A stretch of DNA of 64,000 bases, taken from assembly GCF_902148855.1 (NCBI RefSeq), contig NC_043977.1:11616016-11680015 (forward strand), in the 5' to 3' direction. The position numbers were made by a program, and so were the translations under genes. Below the pieces are notes generated by a model, which ran no database searches, was not told the origin of the DNA, and saw only the letters and a list, made by a program, of their open reading frames with translations. This document shows positions 45,165 to 57,454 of the stretch, piece after piece (position 1 is the stretch's first letter; every line of letters begins with the position of its first letter). The stretch is from Sphaeramia orbicularis (lineage: Eukaryota; Chordata; Actinopteri; Kurtiformes; Apogonidae).

Positions 45165-46047
45165 TGAGTAGCTGGACCAGATATGATAGAGCCTTACTTT
45201 TTGAAAATGGCGGCTGACTTTGTGGCAGAGCCTCTTACAACTCTTTTTAATCTTTCAATTGAAAACAAAGAAGTTCCTTCAACCTGGAAATCAGCTTTTT
45301 TTCTCCTTCTATTAAAAGGAGGGGACCCTGCAGTCCTAACAAACTATAGGCCAATTTCAAATTTATGCATCTTGGCCAAAATTCTTGAGTCTTTAGTGTG
45401 TGATCAGTTAAAAGACTTTTTGCGCTCAAATGACATCCTCTCTAAATATCAGTCAGGCTTTAGAAAGAAGCACAGCACCATCACAGCAGCTATGAAGGTT
45501 GTAAATGACATTACTGTTGCACTTGATAAAAAACAATGTTGTGCTTCACTCTTTATTGACCTGTCAAAAGCATTTGACACCGTCGATCACGCAGTTTTAA
45601 AGAGTAAACTTCATTGTTTCGGATTGTCAGGGCATGCAGTTGCTTGGTTCACCAATTACCTCAGTGACAGGACTCAACGCATTAAATATGATGGACTGTG
45701 TTCAGAATATGTCACTGTCCACAAGGGGGTGCCACAAGGTTCTTTACTAGGACCCCTCCTTTTTATTATTTATATAAATGACTCGGGGCACAATGTCTCT
45801 AATGCTGATATGCATTTTTATGCTGATGACACAATTATTTATTGCAGTGGATCAACTCTGGCTCAAGCCATAGAACACTTGCAGAAAGCTTTTGATACTG
45901 TCCAGCACTCACTTCTTCAGTTGAAACTTATCCTCAATACTGAAAAGACGAAGATGATGCTATTCTCAAACTCTAAGAAGTGGCCTAAAACTGTCCCAGT
46001 AGTGTCTACTTTAGAGGGAAATGTCATAGAGATAGTTCATGTGTATA
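45165..46047 (+). mobile_element. L2/CR1-like LINE reverse transcriptase fragment
   Basis: One long open frame (45183-46106, of which the LINE part ends at the MITE) carries NYRPISNLCILAKILE, YQSGFRKKHSTITAAMKVVN, SLFIDLSKAFDTVDHAVL, VPQGSLLGPLLFIIYIN and HFYADDTIIY, so the reverse transcriptase core with its YADD box is intact. Endonuclease and C-terminus are missing. The left junction is at GCTACTTGAGT/AGCTGG, where array spacer sequence stops. The right edge is a TA that begins the MITE. The open frame suggests a fairly recent insertion. Confidence 0.85.
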
Positions 46048-46598
46048 CAGGGTGGGGAAGCAAAATTTACAACATTTTGAGGCAGGGATTGAAAGACAGT
46101 GTATGACCAATTAGTTTATTGAAAGTCATGAGCATTTATTTGCCACAAGAAAACTGACATAATAGAAAATGTTTTTTATTCTATGTGTCCTCCTTCTTTC
46201 TCAATAACTGCCTTCACACGCTTCCTGAAACTTGCGCAAGTGTTCCTCAAATATTCGGGTGACAACTTTTCCCATTCTTTTTTAATAGTATCTTCCAGAC
46301 TTTCTCGTAATAGTTTTACTCATAGTCATTCTCTTCTTTACATTATAAACAGTCTTTATGGACACTCCAACTATTTTTGAAATCTCCTTTGGTGTGACAA
46401 GTGCATTCGGCAAATCACACACTCTTTGACGTTTGCTTTCCTGATTACTCATATGGGCAAAAGTTTCTGAAAAGGTATGGATAATAGTGTTAGGTATGAT
46501 TATGACATCAATATATGTTTGGTTTCAAAACAATTGACGTAGTGCCTGCTGAGAAAAAACAACTAAATGTTCATTGTAAATTTTGCTTCCCCACCCTG
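46048..46598 (-). mobile_element. Internally deleted mariner-like element at a LINE-LINE junction
   Basis: Second copy of the element at 40538-41087, same orientation, with TA at 46046-46047 and 46599-46600. The left flank is L2-like LINE and the right flank is L1 sequence matching the first L1 just after the TA at 40416-40417. The two flanks therefore come from different hosts, unlike a simple insertion. Confidence 0.9.
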
Positions 46599-46600
46599 TA

Positions 46601-47462
46601 TTACAATAAAAAATTACAAATCAAATCGGAGAAGGATTACAATTTGATTTCTATAGTTCAGGATGCATATAAAAAAAAAAGACAATAAAAAGTTGGTCTC
46701 AAGGATATATGGAAGTATACAATCTTCTAAAAATCATTCTGCGATATCCATTAAAGAAAAATGGGAGAGGGAGTCAGAAACACAAATATCAGACGAGACC
46801 TGGATGGAAATATGTGAGACACAAGCGACCACCGCAAACTCTAGATCCTTAAGAGAGTTTGGCTGGAAGAATGTAGTGAGATTATTTAGAACTCCTAAAA
46901 TAACAGCACTCCAAACAGGCACACAGAGCCAAGGCTTTTGTTGGCAAACATGTGGAAACACTATGGCCAATCACTTCCATGTTTTTTGGGCCTGTCCGAA
47001 AATCCAGTCATATTGGAGGGAGGTGGCAACCGAGATAAATAAAATAATAGGGAGGGATTTAGATTATTCTTTTGTTACCTTATATCTTGGTAAAATACCG
47101 GAAACAGTCCTTCAGAAGCATAAATACTTATTGAAGATACTTTTGGCAAGTAGTAGGAAAGCTATAACCCGAAAATGGTTGCAACCCGACCCTCCAACTT
47201 TGGACCTCTGGCGTGGGATTATTAAAGAAATTTACTGTATGGAGAGACTTACTTTTACTTTAAGACTTGGGTTGGAGAAATGTACTGAATGTTGGGAAAA
47301 ATGGATTGTGTACGCACCTTGATCAATACAACCATAATTGTACAATGATGTATGTGTGCATGATGTAAAAGAACATTTTAAGTTTAATTGTAACACCCAT
47401 GATGATCTCATGTTCATTGTTTGTTCTTTTAAAAATTAATAAATAAAAGGTTAAAAAAAAAA
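46601..47462 (+). mobile_element. 3' part of a second copy of the L1-type LINE
   Basis: Matches 40418 to 41834 without the MITE found there. Nearly identical by eye: for example GATTAATACA against GATCAATACA after the stop, and small tail changes. It carries the same open C-terminal frame with CGNTMANHFHVFWACPKI. The sequence after the A-rich tail (TTACAAGAATACATTAAAA) is the same array position as after the first L1, so both derive from one insertion duplicated with the unit. Confidence 0.88.
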
Positions 47463-47863
47463 AATTACAAGAATACATTAAAAAACATAAAAAGCTGTAC
47501 AAACAATAAAAATAAGAACAATAAACCAATACCAAATAAAACAAGAGAATGTAAATAGTACATTCAGATATCTCACATGGTTTCAAAAGCCAAGGAGAAA
47601 AGATGAGTTTTAAGAAGGGATTTAAAAACAGGCAGAGGAGGACTGTCTGATATGGAGAGGCAGATGGTTCCATAGTTTAGGAGCTGCTGTATAAAAGAGA
47701 AACCCTTATAAAAGGTTATTTTTACTGCCCCTGTACAGGGTCCAGATGAAACCCTTGAATGGTTCTTGATGGAACTCCAGGGTTAGTTAGCTCGTCTCAT
47801 TGAATGAACTGCCTCCATGTGTGAAAATAAAACCACAAGAAAAGTAAGTCTGTTAGAATGGTA

Positions 47864-48230
47864 CAGTCGTGGAAAAAATTATTAGACCACCCCTTGTTTT
47901 CTTCAGTTTCTTGTTCATTTTAATGCCTGGTACAAATAAAGGTACATCTGTTTGGACAAATATAATGATAACAATAAAAATACCTCAAACGAGTTTAATT
48001 TCAGAGCTGATATCTAGACATTTTCCATGGTTTTCTTGACAATAATCAAAATCACTTCAGTTCTTACATCAATATCTATGACATTGTACTGACAAAAACA
48101 GTGCTTTTAGGCATTCCATGTTTTCTTTTCTGTCTGTTTTAGTCACATGATACACACAGGAGTTCGTACTTGATTGCATAACTGTTGTTTTTGATGACGT
48201 TTGATGGTCTAATAAGTTTGTCTGCGACTG
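47864..48230. mobile_element. TA-flanked Tc1/mariner-type MITE, unit 9
   Basis: Same family and position as 28832-29198; TA at both ends retained. Confidence 0.85.
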
Positions 48231-48757
48231 TATATTACTTTGTTTTTAATTTAGTGCTAAACAAATATTGTAATCTGATCTAATTAGGTCAGAGGGTTGT
48301 TCTGAAGGGGCAGGAAGTGAGCTTGTTGGACTAGCTGCCACCTCAGGGCTGTCGGCAGCTGAGCTCAAGTCCTTTTGCCTTACCACCTCCATAAAAAACT
48401 AAGTCAGTTTATGTATATTATAGAAATCTACAAAATTGGAGTGATGATAACAGTAATAATAATAAGAAAAAGAGGAGAAAGAGGGGAGGAGGGAGGGGGG
48501 AGGAGAGGAAGAAAAAAGAAAGAAAAGGCTGTCACTATTATTGTATTTGGGATTACTGATTTTGCTGTTTTTTGTTGTTTTTTCTCTCCTTTGCTTTTTC
48601 CTTTCTTTCTTTTTTCCCTTAAGCTTCTCTCTATACTATCATTTAAAACCTTTTACTGATTTCCTTTGACCCTTTTTCTTATTAGACTGTCAATTCTGTT
48701 TTCATTCCCTCTTCTGTCTCCACCTGAACATGCCCAACCCGCACAAAACAACCACAA

Positions 48758-48758
<1 letters not shown>

Positions 48759-48797
<39 letters not shown>

Positions 48798-48815
48798 ACA
48801 CACACACACACACAC
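48759..48815. repeat. (CA)n microsatellite, unit 10
   Basis: CA repeat with one ATA interruption near 48792. Confidence 0.95.
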
Positions 48816-49004
48816 CTGTAAATAGCCCTCTGTTTGCACCAGTCTATAATGTCTATGTCTTATGAACTTTTCTTAGTTTTTTTTTTTTTTTTCCCCTGTC
48901 ACAATATTTGACTGTATATTACATTTAAGTTTGACAAGACATATGACAGCCTTGGACAGATATGAGTGAAGTTAAAAAAACAAAAAACACCAAATCCATT
49001 GTTG

Positions 49005-49976
49005 TCATGTGTGATATGGCATCTTTTGTTCCAGTTTATGCCTCTTTAACCACGGTAACATCCTGAAAATGTGTTTTCTGATTTCTGGTAAAGTCAAGCC
49101 ATAAAGAAGAGGGTTAAGAACTGGAGGAATCAGAACGATCTCCAGTGACAAAATTACAGCAAAATATGGGTTTAACTTTTTCACATCAATACGATTAAGG
49201 GCAATATCACAAAACCCTGAAAAAGAATAGCTTACTAGTGAAATAGTGTGTGGTAAACATGTTTGGAACACTTTGCTCTTGAATTCAGATGACATTTTGC
49301 TGCACACAATTATAATTCGACAGTAGGTATACAGGACATAGATCAGAGGAAGAAACACTGTAACGACACCTACGAATAAAGTTGCAATGTGTAGGATTAA
49401 AGTGGATGCACATGACAGTTTAGCAACACTCCAGGCAGCACAGTATACTTTTAAGATCTTATTACCACACAGAGGAAGCCTTACAGTCAAATAAATACAT
49501 GTTGCAACAGAAAAGGCTGGCATTATCCAGGCAAAGGCTGATAATATGCAAACTTTCTTACGGGTCATCTTATTATGATAATGTAAAGGTTGACAAACAG
49601 CAACATACCTGTCAAAAGCCATTATGCTAAGGATGGTCATTTCATTAGATGCATAAGTGTAAATAATATAGATCTGAGTGAAACAAGCTGGACGTGAGAT
49701 GAAATGAGTGTCAGACAGAAGGTCCATTAAAAATCTGGGGAAGAAACCAGTTGAACCATAAAGAGCATTAACAGACAACAGTGCAATGAACACGTACATG
49801 GGCTCATGCAGTGTTCTCTCCTGTGATATGACCAGTAATATGATTATATTAGCAGAGACAATGAAAGCAAACATCAGTAAGCACAGTACAAAGGCTGGAT
49901 AACGGAATGACCCTATTTTCACAAACAAAGTCAGGTTAAAGTGGAACATATTGGTGTAATTTTCTGTTACATTCAT
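49005..49976 (-). CDS. Odorant receptor, subfamily B (OR10)
   Basis: Intact, 323 residues, and the clearest mosaic. TM5 (LHIATLFVGVVTVF), IC3 (RIIIVCSKM) and Gln129 agree with OR9. TM6, however, is SGFCDIALNRID, the type of OR5, OR6 and OR7, and is followed by VKKLNPY of the OR8-OR12 type. Own changes are MYVFIALL in TM2, DTHFISR, ASNEMT in TM3, CIYLTVRL and a C-terminus MPYHT. The upstream ORF at 49973-50200 overlaps its start. Confidence 0.97.
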   Translation of the reverse strand: MNVTENYTNMFHFNLTLFVKIGSFRYPAFVLCLLMFAFIVSANIIILLVISQERTLHEPMYVFIALLSVNALYGSTGFFPRFLMDLLSDTHFISRPACFTQIYIIYTYASNEMTILSIMAFDRYVAVCQPLHYHNKMTRKKVCILSAFAWIMPAFSVATCIYLTVRLPLCGNKILKVYCAAWSVAKLSCASTLILHIATLFVGVVTVFLPLIYVLYTYCRIIIVCSKMSSEFKSKVFQTCLPHTISLVSYSFSGFCDIALNRIDVKKLNPYFAVILSLEIVLIPPVLNPLLYGLTLPEIRKHIFRMLPWLKRHKLEQKMPYHT

Positions 49977-50200
49977 TTACTTTGTACAAGAGAAATAATG
50001 TATAAATATAGACATAAATGTAGTTTTGACCTTACATTTGTCTGAACAAATGAGATTATGTTTCTGTCACAAAAAAAAGAAACAGCATTATTTCCACAAG
50101 CTTCTTCTATCTGCCTTAGTTTAAATCTAATCACCACAGGAAAACTGTCTACACATGACCTGAGCCTCCCAAACCCACTCATCAGACAAACTGAAAACAT
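49973..50200 (-). other. Conserved upstream ORF, unit 10
   Basis: 75 codons, open, ATGA overlap with OR10. Confidence 0.4.
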
Positions 50201-51186
50201 TTATATGTTTCAGTGGTACTGGTAACAGACCTTACATCAGACCCTAGTGATTGTCTGATACACAGGGGCCTAAGTGATGCAATGGTTGCACTGAAAATTT
50301 TGATGTGGCCTATCTCTAGGTTTATTACCACAGATGTTTAATGTCAGTTTAATCATGTGTGTTAATGTGACATAAGCCTTTGATTTCAATGTTTGACTGA
50401 GCTCTTCCTGTATTTTACTGTTTTTAGTCAAAGTTCCTCTTGATGAACAGAATTCAATCCCAGTTTCCCCACAACCGATCCACTGTTGCATCTGATGAGT
50501 TGTTTTAGAGGAGTGATATTTTTCTTTTTTAAATGGAATTATGCATTTTCAAACATTTCCCTGTGGTCTATATAAACTGTAAATGCTATGTTTGGGTCTG
50601 AATTCTTCATTACTTAAACTCCACAGGTCCATCTTCAACCCTATTTCTGAGTAATGACACCAGAAAGGTCATTCTGAGCGCTGGCCCTTTAAATGCAAAT
50701 GACTCTACCCCCTCCAGGTTGTTGGCTGTACTTTCTGTCCTGTTTAGCTACTTGAGTTCATTAATACAACCAAAACTGAACATATTAGGTAATTAGCTCA
50801 AAATGTTGACACATTTGTTAAATATGACAGTATTTGAGTAAATCTCAGGTGGAGGAGGATGAACAGAAGTGAAACAGGCTGAACAGGACTAAACTTTGTT
50901 ATCTGTGACATTTGGAGCAGGCTAATCTTATATTTTATTTTCAGTCTTGAGTCCAGAAAGTATCTGTATCTCATTCAAAGCAACTTGTGAACCCAGACTA
51001 TCATGTAATATTTGTCATGGACTTGGGCCACAACCCGATGCATCCTGAACTGATTCTTCAGTTCTCCAATGAGAGCACAGCCTCTGGTTCTCCAAAAGTT
51101 TTAGGAGCTATTTACTTCTTCTGTTGGTGTCTCATATTGGAGAAGTGAACATATGTATGTAGAAATGAGACAAATACTGTAATTAA

Positions 51187-51728
51187 CCCATAAAGACCCA
51201 AACAGCTACTGGCGACCAAAATCATCTGCTGATAGAAACTGTTTAATACCTGTTGACTCATTAATCCTATTAATCCATGTAAATAACTGGTGTAAAATGC
51301 AGTTTTAAATCTTTTCATGGTAATCTGATATGACCCATTTGGACGTTCAGAGGCTCCGTAGTGAACGTGGAAACACTGTCATCTTCTACAACATTGATTC
51401 ACCAGTAAAACCCATGGAGTTGGATCAATGACAGTGGATGGACACACTTGTTTTTACATTCAGTTGTTGATGTCTCTGCTGAAAGTCATTTTTTTCTTCA
51501 TTTCTTTCTGTTTTTGACATAATATCCCTCAACTTTAATTTGAGCTTTTATGACCATCCACTTGATCAGAAAATTAAATATGATAAAATACCTGATTTTC
51601 ACCGAAAAGAATGCAAAATACAGAAAAAAAATATCATGATGAATGGTGATAAATCACTCAAAAAAGGTTAAATAAAGAGTAAAATTAATTTGGGAGCTGC
51701 CACAGAAGTAGCACTGGGTCTTTATGGG
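51187..51728. mobile_element. piggyBac-like TTAA MITE, unit 10 copy
   Basis: TTAA at 51183-51186 and 51729-51732; ends as in the unit 6 copy. Shares internal changes (CATAATATCCCTCAACTTTA) with the unit 11 copy. Confidence 0.85.
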
Positions 51729-52434
51729 TTAATATGTTTAATATCATGTTAAAGAGCCCCCTCTTCTCCAAGCAGTTTGAAGCGCCCCAGCACCCCCACC
51801 CCCACCCCATGGTCTGGCCACGACTTATAATCATTGGTCATTTTAACACAGAAACATTAAAATTATCCATAACTATAATCTACAATATGGGGATTCAATA
51901 ATGTTTTGCCTTATCTGTTGAACACAATATTTGTTCCTCACAAAAGCTGCAGGAAATGGGGTAGAGGTATATCAAATCCAGTCCAATCCAACTTAATTTG
52001 TAACACACTTTAAAAGAACCACAGTGGACCAAAGTGCTGTACAGAAGTATAAATAAAAAAACAAAATAAAAGAATAAAATACAAGAATAGACTAAAAAAC
52101 ATAAAAAGCTGTACAAACAATAAAAATAATACATTCAAATATCTCACATGGTTTCAAAAGCCAAGGAGAAAAGATGAGTTTTAAGAAGGGATTTAAAAAC
52201 AGACAGAGGAGGACTGTCTGATATTGAGAGGCAGATGGTTCCATAGTTTAGGAGCTGCTGTATATAAGAGAAACCCTTACAAAAGGTTATTTTTACTGCC
52301 CCTGTACAGGGTCCAGATGAAACACTTGAATGGTTATTGATGGAACTCCAGGGTTAGTTAGCTCGTCTCATTGGATGAACTGCCTCCATGTGCGAAAATA
52401 AAACAACAAGAAAAGTAAGTCTGTTAGAATGGTA

Positions 52435-52802
52435 CAGTTGTGGAAAAAATTATTAGACCACTCCTTGTTTTCTTCAGTTTCTTGTTCATTTTAATGCCTG
52501 GTACAAATAAAGGTACATCTGTTTGGACAAATATAATGATAACAATAAAAATACCTCATACGAGTTTAATTTAAGAGCTGATATCTAGACATTTTCCATG
52601 GTTTGCTTGATAATAATCAAAATCACTTCAGTTCTTACATCAATATCTACAGCACTGTACTGACCACAACAGTGCTTTTAAGGCATTCCATGTTTTCTTT
52701 TCTGTCTGTTTTAGTCACATGATACACACAGGAGTTCGTACTTGATTGCATAACTGTTGTTTTTGATGACATTTGATGGTCTAATAAGTTTGTCCGCGAC
52801 TG
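52435..52802. mobile_element. TA-flanked Tc1/mariner-type MITE, unit 10
   Basis: Same family and position as 28832-29198; the right flanking TA has become TG. Confidence 0.82.
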
Positions 52803-53346
52803 TGTATTACTTTTTTTTTAAATTTCGTGCTAAACAAATATTGTAATCTGATCTAATTAGGTCAGAGGTTGTTCTGAAGGGGCAGGAAGTGAGCTTGTTG
52901 GACTAGCTGCCACCTCAGGGCTGTCGGCAGCTGAGCTCAAGTCCTTGGCCTTACCCCCTCCAAAAAAAAAAACAAAAAAACAGGTCAATTCATGTATATT
53001 ATAGAAATCTAGAAAATTGGAGTGATGATAACAGTAATGATAATAAGAAAAAGAGGAGAAAGAGGGGAGGAGGGAGGGGGGAGGAGAGGAAGAAAAAAGA
53101 AAGAAAAGGCTTTCACTATTATTGTATTTGGGATTACTGATTTTGCTGTTTTTTCTCTCTTTTGCTTTTTTCCTTTCTTTTTTCCATTAAGCTTCTCTCT
53201 ATACTATCATTTAAAACCTTTTACTGATTTCTTCCTTTTGTAAACTCACATCCTTTGACCCTTTTTCTTATTAGACTGTCAATTCTGTTTTCATTCCCTC
53301 TTCTGTCTCCACCTGAACATGCCCAACCCGCACAAAACAACCATAA

Positions 53347-53347
<1 letters not shown>

Positions 53348-53407
<60 letters not shown>
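53348..53407. repeat. (CA)n microsatellite, unit 11
   Basis: Pure CA repeat of about 29 units. Confidence 0.95.
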
Positions 53408-53408
<1 letters not shown>

Positions 53409-53608
53409 GTAAATAGCCCCCTCTTTGCACCAGTCCATAATGTCTATGTCTTATGAACTTTTTTAGTTTTTTGTTTTGTTTTGTTTCCCCTGTCACAATA
53501 TTTGACTGTATATTACATTTAAGTTTGACAAGACATATGACAGCCTTGGACAGATATGAGTGAAGTAAAAAAAACAAAACAAAACAAAAAACACCAAATG
53601 CATTGTTG

Positions 53609-54580
53609 TCATGTGTGATATGTCATCTTTTGTTCCAGTTTATGCTTCTTTAACCACGGTATCATCCTGAAAATGTGTTTTCTGATTTCTGGTAAAGTCA
53701 AGCCATAAAGAAGAGGGTTAAGAACTGGAGGAATCAGAACCATCTCCAGTGACAAAATTACAGCAAAATATGGGTTTAACTTTTTCACATCAATACGATT
53801 AAGCACAACATCACAAAACACTGCAAAACAATAGCTTAATAGTGAAATAATATGTGGTAAACATGTTTGGAACACTTTGCTCTTGAATTCAGATGACATC
53901 TTCCTGCACACAATCACAATTTGACAGTAGGTATACAGGACATAGATCAGAGGAAGAAACACTGTAACGACAGCTGCTAACAAAGATGCAATGTGTAGGA
54001 TTAAAGTGGATGCACATGACAGTTTACCAACACTCCAGCCGGCACAATATACTTTTAAGATCTTATTGCCACACAGAGGAAGCCTTATAGTCAAATAAAG
54101 ACATGTTGCAACAGAAAAGACTGGCATTATCCAGGCAAAGGCTGATAATATGCAAACTTTCTCATGGGTCATCTTATTGTGATAATGTAAAGGTTCACAT
54201 ACAGCAACGTACCTGTCAAAAGCCATTACACTAAGGATGGTCATTTCATAAGATGCATAAGTGTAAATAATATAGATCTGAGTGAAACAAGCTGGACGTG
54301 AGATGAGATGAGTGTCAGACAGAAGGTCCATTAAAAATCTGGGGAAGAAACCAGTCGAACCATAAAGAGCATTGACAGACAACAGTGCAATGAACATGTA
54401 CATGGGCTCATGCAGTGTTCTCTCCTGTGATATGACCAGTAATATGATTATATTAGCAGAGACAATGAAAGCAAACATCAGTAAGCACAGTACAAAGGCT
54501 GGATAACGGAATGACCCTATTTTCACAAACAAAGTCAGGTTAAAGTGGAACATATTGGTATAATTTTCTGTTACATTCAT
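53609..54580 (-). CDS. Odorant receptor, subfamily B (OR11)
   Basis: Intact, 323 residues. TM5 is LHIASLLAAVVTVF, IC3 QIVIVCRKM, TM6 SYCFAVFCDVVL. It differs from the other members at several otherwise fixed places: LSVMAFD before the DRY box, MTHEKVC in the second cytoplasmic loop, MPVFSVAT in TM4 and AGWSVGKLSC in the second extracellular loop. Closest to OR12 and OR8. The upstream ORF at 54577-54807 overlaps its start. Confidence 0.97.
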   Translation of the reverse strand: MNVTENYTNMFHFNLTLFVKIGSFRYPAFVLCLLMFAFIVSANIIILLVISQERTLHEPMYMFIALLSVNALYGSTGFFPRFLMDLLSDTHLISRPACFTQIYIIYTYASYEMTILSVMAFDRYVAVCEPLHYHNKMTHEKVCILSAFAWIMPVFSVATCLYLTIRLPLCGNKILKVYCAGWSVGKLSCASTLILHIASLLAAVVTVFLPLIYVLYTYCQIVIVCRKMSSEFKSKVFQTCLPHIISLLSYCFAVFCDVVLNRIDVKKLNPYFAVILSLEMVLIPPVLNPLLYGLTLPEIRKHIFRMIPWLKKHKLEQKMTYHT

Positions 54581-54807
54581 TTACTTTGTACAAGAGAAAT
54601 AATGTATAAATATAGACATAAATGTAGTTTTGACCTTACATTTGTCTGAATAAATGAGATTATGTTTCTGTCACAAAAAAAAAGAGACACAGCATTATTT
54701 CCACAAGCTTCTTCTATCTGCCTTAGTTTAAATATAATCACCACAGGAAAACTGTCTACACATGACCTGAGCCTCCCAAACCCACTCATCAGACAAACTG
54801 AAAACAT
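54577..54807 (-). other. Conserved upstream ORF, unit 11
   Basis: 76 codons. It gains one codon (SLFFCDRN for SFFCDRN) through separate small insertions that add up to three bases, so the frame is kept. ATGA overlap with OR11. Confidence 0.42.
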
Positions 54808-55794
54808 TTATATGTTTCAGTGGTACTGGTAACAGACCTTACATCAGACCCTAGTGATTGTCTGATACACAGGGGCCTAAGTGATGCAATGGTTGCACTG
54901 AAAATTTTGATGTGGCCTAACTCTAGGTTTATTACCACAGATGTTTAATGTCAGTTTAATCATGTGTGTTAATGTGCCATAAGCCTTCGATTTCAATGTT
55001 TGACTGAGCTCTTCCTGTATTTTACTGTTTTTAGTCAAAGTTCCTCTTGATGAACAGAATTCAACCCCAGTTTCCCCACAACCGATCCACTGTTGCATCT
55101 GATGAGTTGTTTTAAAGGAGTGATATTTTGCTTTTTTTAAATGGAATTATGCATTTTCAAACATTTCCCTGTGGTCTACATAAACTGTAAATGCTCTGCT
55201 TGGGTCTGAATTCTTCATTAATTCAACTCCACAGGTCCATCTTCAACCCTATTTCTGAGTAATGACACCAGAAAGGTCATTCTGAGCGCTGGCCCTTTAA
55301 ATGCAAATGACTCTACCCCCTCCAGGTTGTTGGCTGTACTTTCTGTCCTGTTTAGCTACTTGAGTTCATTAATACAACCAAAACTGAACACTGTAGGTAA
55401 TCAGCTCAAAATTTTGACATATTTGTTAAATATGACAGTATTTGAGTAAATCTCAGGTGGAGGAGGATGAACAGAAGTGAAACAGGCTGAACAGGACTAA
55501 ACTTTGTTATCTGTGACATTTGGAGCAGGCTAATCTTATATTTTATTTTCAGTCTTGAGTCCAGAAAGTATCTGTGTCTCATTCAAAGCAACTTGTGAAC
55601 CCAGACTATCATGTAATATTTGTCATGGACTTGGGCCACAACCCGATGCATCCTGAACTGATTCTTCAGTTCTCCAATGAGAGCACAGCCTCTGGTTCTC
55701 CAAAAGTTTTAGGAGCTATTTACTTCTTCTGTTGGTGTCTCATATCGGAGAAGTGAACATATGTATGTAGAAATGAGACAAATACTGTAATTAA

Positions 55795-56338
55795 CCCATA
55801 AAGACCCAAACAGCTACTGGCGACCAAAATCATCTGCTGATAGAAACTGTTTAATACCTGTTGACTCATTAATCCTATTAATCCATGTAAATAACTGGTG
55901 TAAAATGCAGTTTTAAATCTTTTCATGGTAATCTGATATGACCCATTTGGACGTTCAGAGGCTCCGTAGTGAACGTGGAAACACTGTCATCTTCTACAAC
56001 ATTGATTCACCAGTAAAACCCATGGAGTTGGATCAATGACAGTGGATGGACACACTTGTTTTTACATTCAGTTGTTGATGTCTTTGCTGAAAAAGTCATT
56101 TTTTTCTTCATTTCTTTCTGTTTTTGACATAATATCCCTCAACTTTAATTTGAGCTTTTATGACCATCCACTTGATCAGAAAATTAAATATGATAAAATA
56201 CCTGATTTTCACCGAAAAGAATGCAAAATACAGAAAAAAAATATCATGATGAATGGTGATAAATCACTCAAAAAAGGTTAAATAAAGAGTAAAATTAACT
56301 TGGGAGCTGCTACAGAAGTAGCACTGGGTCTTTATGGG
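55795..56338. mobile_element. piggyBac-like TTAA MITE, unit 11 copy
   Basis: TTAA at 55791-55794 and 56339-56342; nearly identical to the unit 10 copy. Confidence 0.85.
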
Positions 56339-57087
56339 TTAATATGTTTAATATCATGTTAAAGAGCCCCCTCTTCTCCAAGCAGTTTGAAGCGCTCCAG
56401 CACCCCCACCCCCACCCCATGGTCTGGCCACAACTTATAATCATTGGTCATTTTAACACAAAAACATTAAAATTATCCATAACTATAATCTACAATATGG
56501 GGATTCAATAATGTTTTGCCTTATCTGTTGAACACAATATTTGTTCCTCACAAAAGCTGCAGGATATGGGGTAGAGGTATATCAAATCCAGTCCAATCCA
56601 ACTTAATTTGTAACACACTTTAAAAGAACCACAGTGGACCAAAGTGCTGTACAGAAGTATAAATAAAAAAACAAAATAAAAGAATAAAATACAAGAATAG
56701 ACTAAAAAACATAAAAAGCTGTACAAACAATAAAAATAAGAACAATACACCAATACCAAATAAAACAATAGAATAAAAATAATACATTCAAATATCTCAC
56801 ATGGTTTCAAAAGCCAAGGAGAAAAGATGAGTTTTAAGAAGGGATTAAAAAACAGACAGAGGAGGACTGTCTGATATGGAGAGGCAGATGGTTCCATAGT
56901 TTAGGAGCTGCTGTATATAAGAGAAACCCTTATAAAAGGTTATTTTTACTGCCCCTGTACAGGGTCCAGATGAAACACTTGAATGGTTATTGATGGAACT
57001 CCAGGGTTAGTTAGCTCGTCTCATTGGATGAACTGCCTCCATGTGTGAAAATAAAACCACAAGAAAAGTAAGTCTGTTAAAATGGTA

Positions 57088-57454
57088 CAGTTGTGGAAAA
57101 AATTATTAGACCACCCCTTGTTTTCTTCAGTTTCTTGTTCATTTTAATACCTTGTATAGCTAAAGGTACATCTGTTTGGACAAATATAATGATAACAATA
57201 AAAATACCTCATACGAGTTTAATTAAAGAGCTGATATCTAGACATTTTCCATGGTTTTCTTGATAATAACCAAAATCACTTCACTTCTTACATCAATATC
57301 TACAGCATTGTACTGACAAAAACAGTGCTTTTAGGCATTCCATGTTTTCTTTTCCGTCTGTTTTAGTCACATGATAAACACAGGAGTTCGTACTTGATTG
57401 CATAACTGTTGTTTTTGATGATGTTTGATGGTCTAATAAGTTTTTCCGCAACTG
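57088..57454. mobile_element. TA-flanked Tc1/mariner-type MITE, unit 11
   Basis: Same family and position as 28832-29198. It has ATACCTTGTATAGCTAAAGG like unit 6, where units 7-10 have ATGCCTGGTACAAATAAAGG. Confidence 0.85.
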
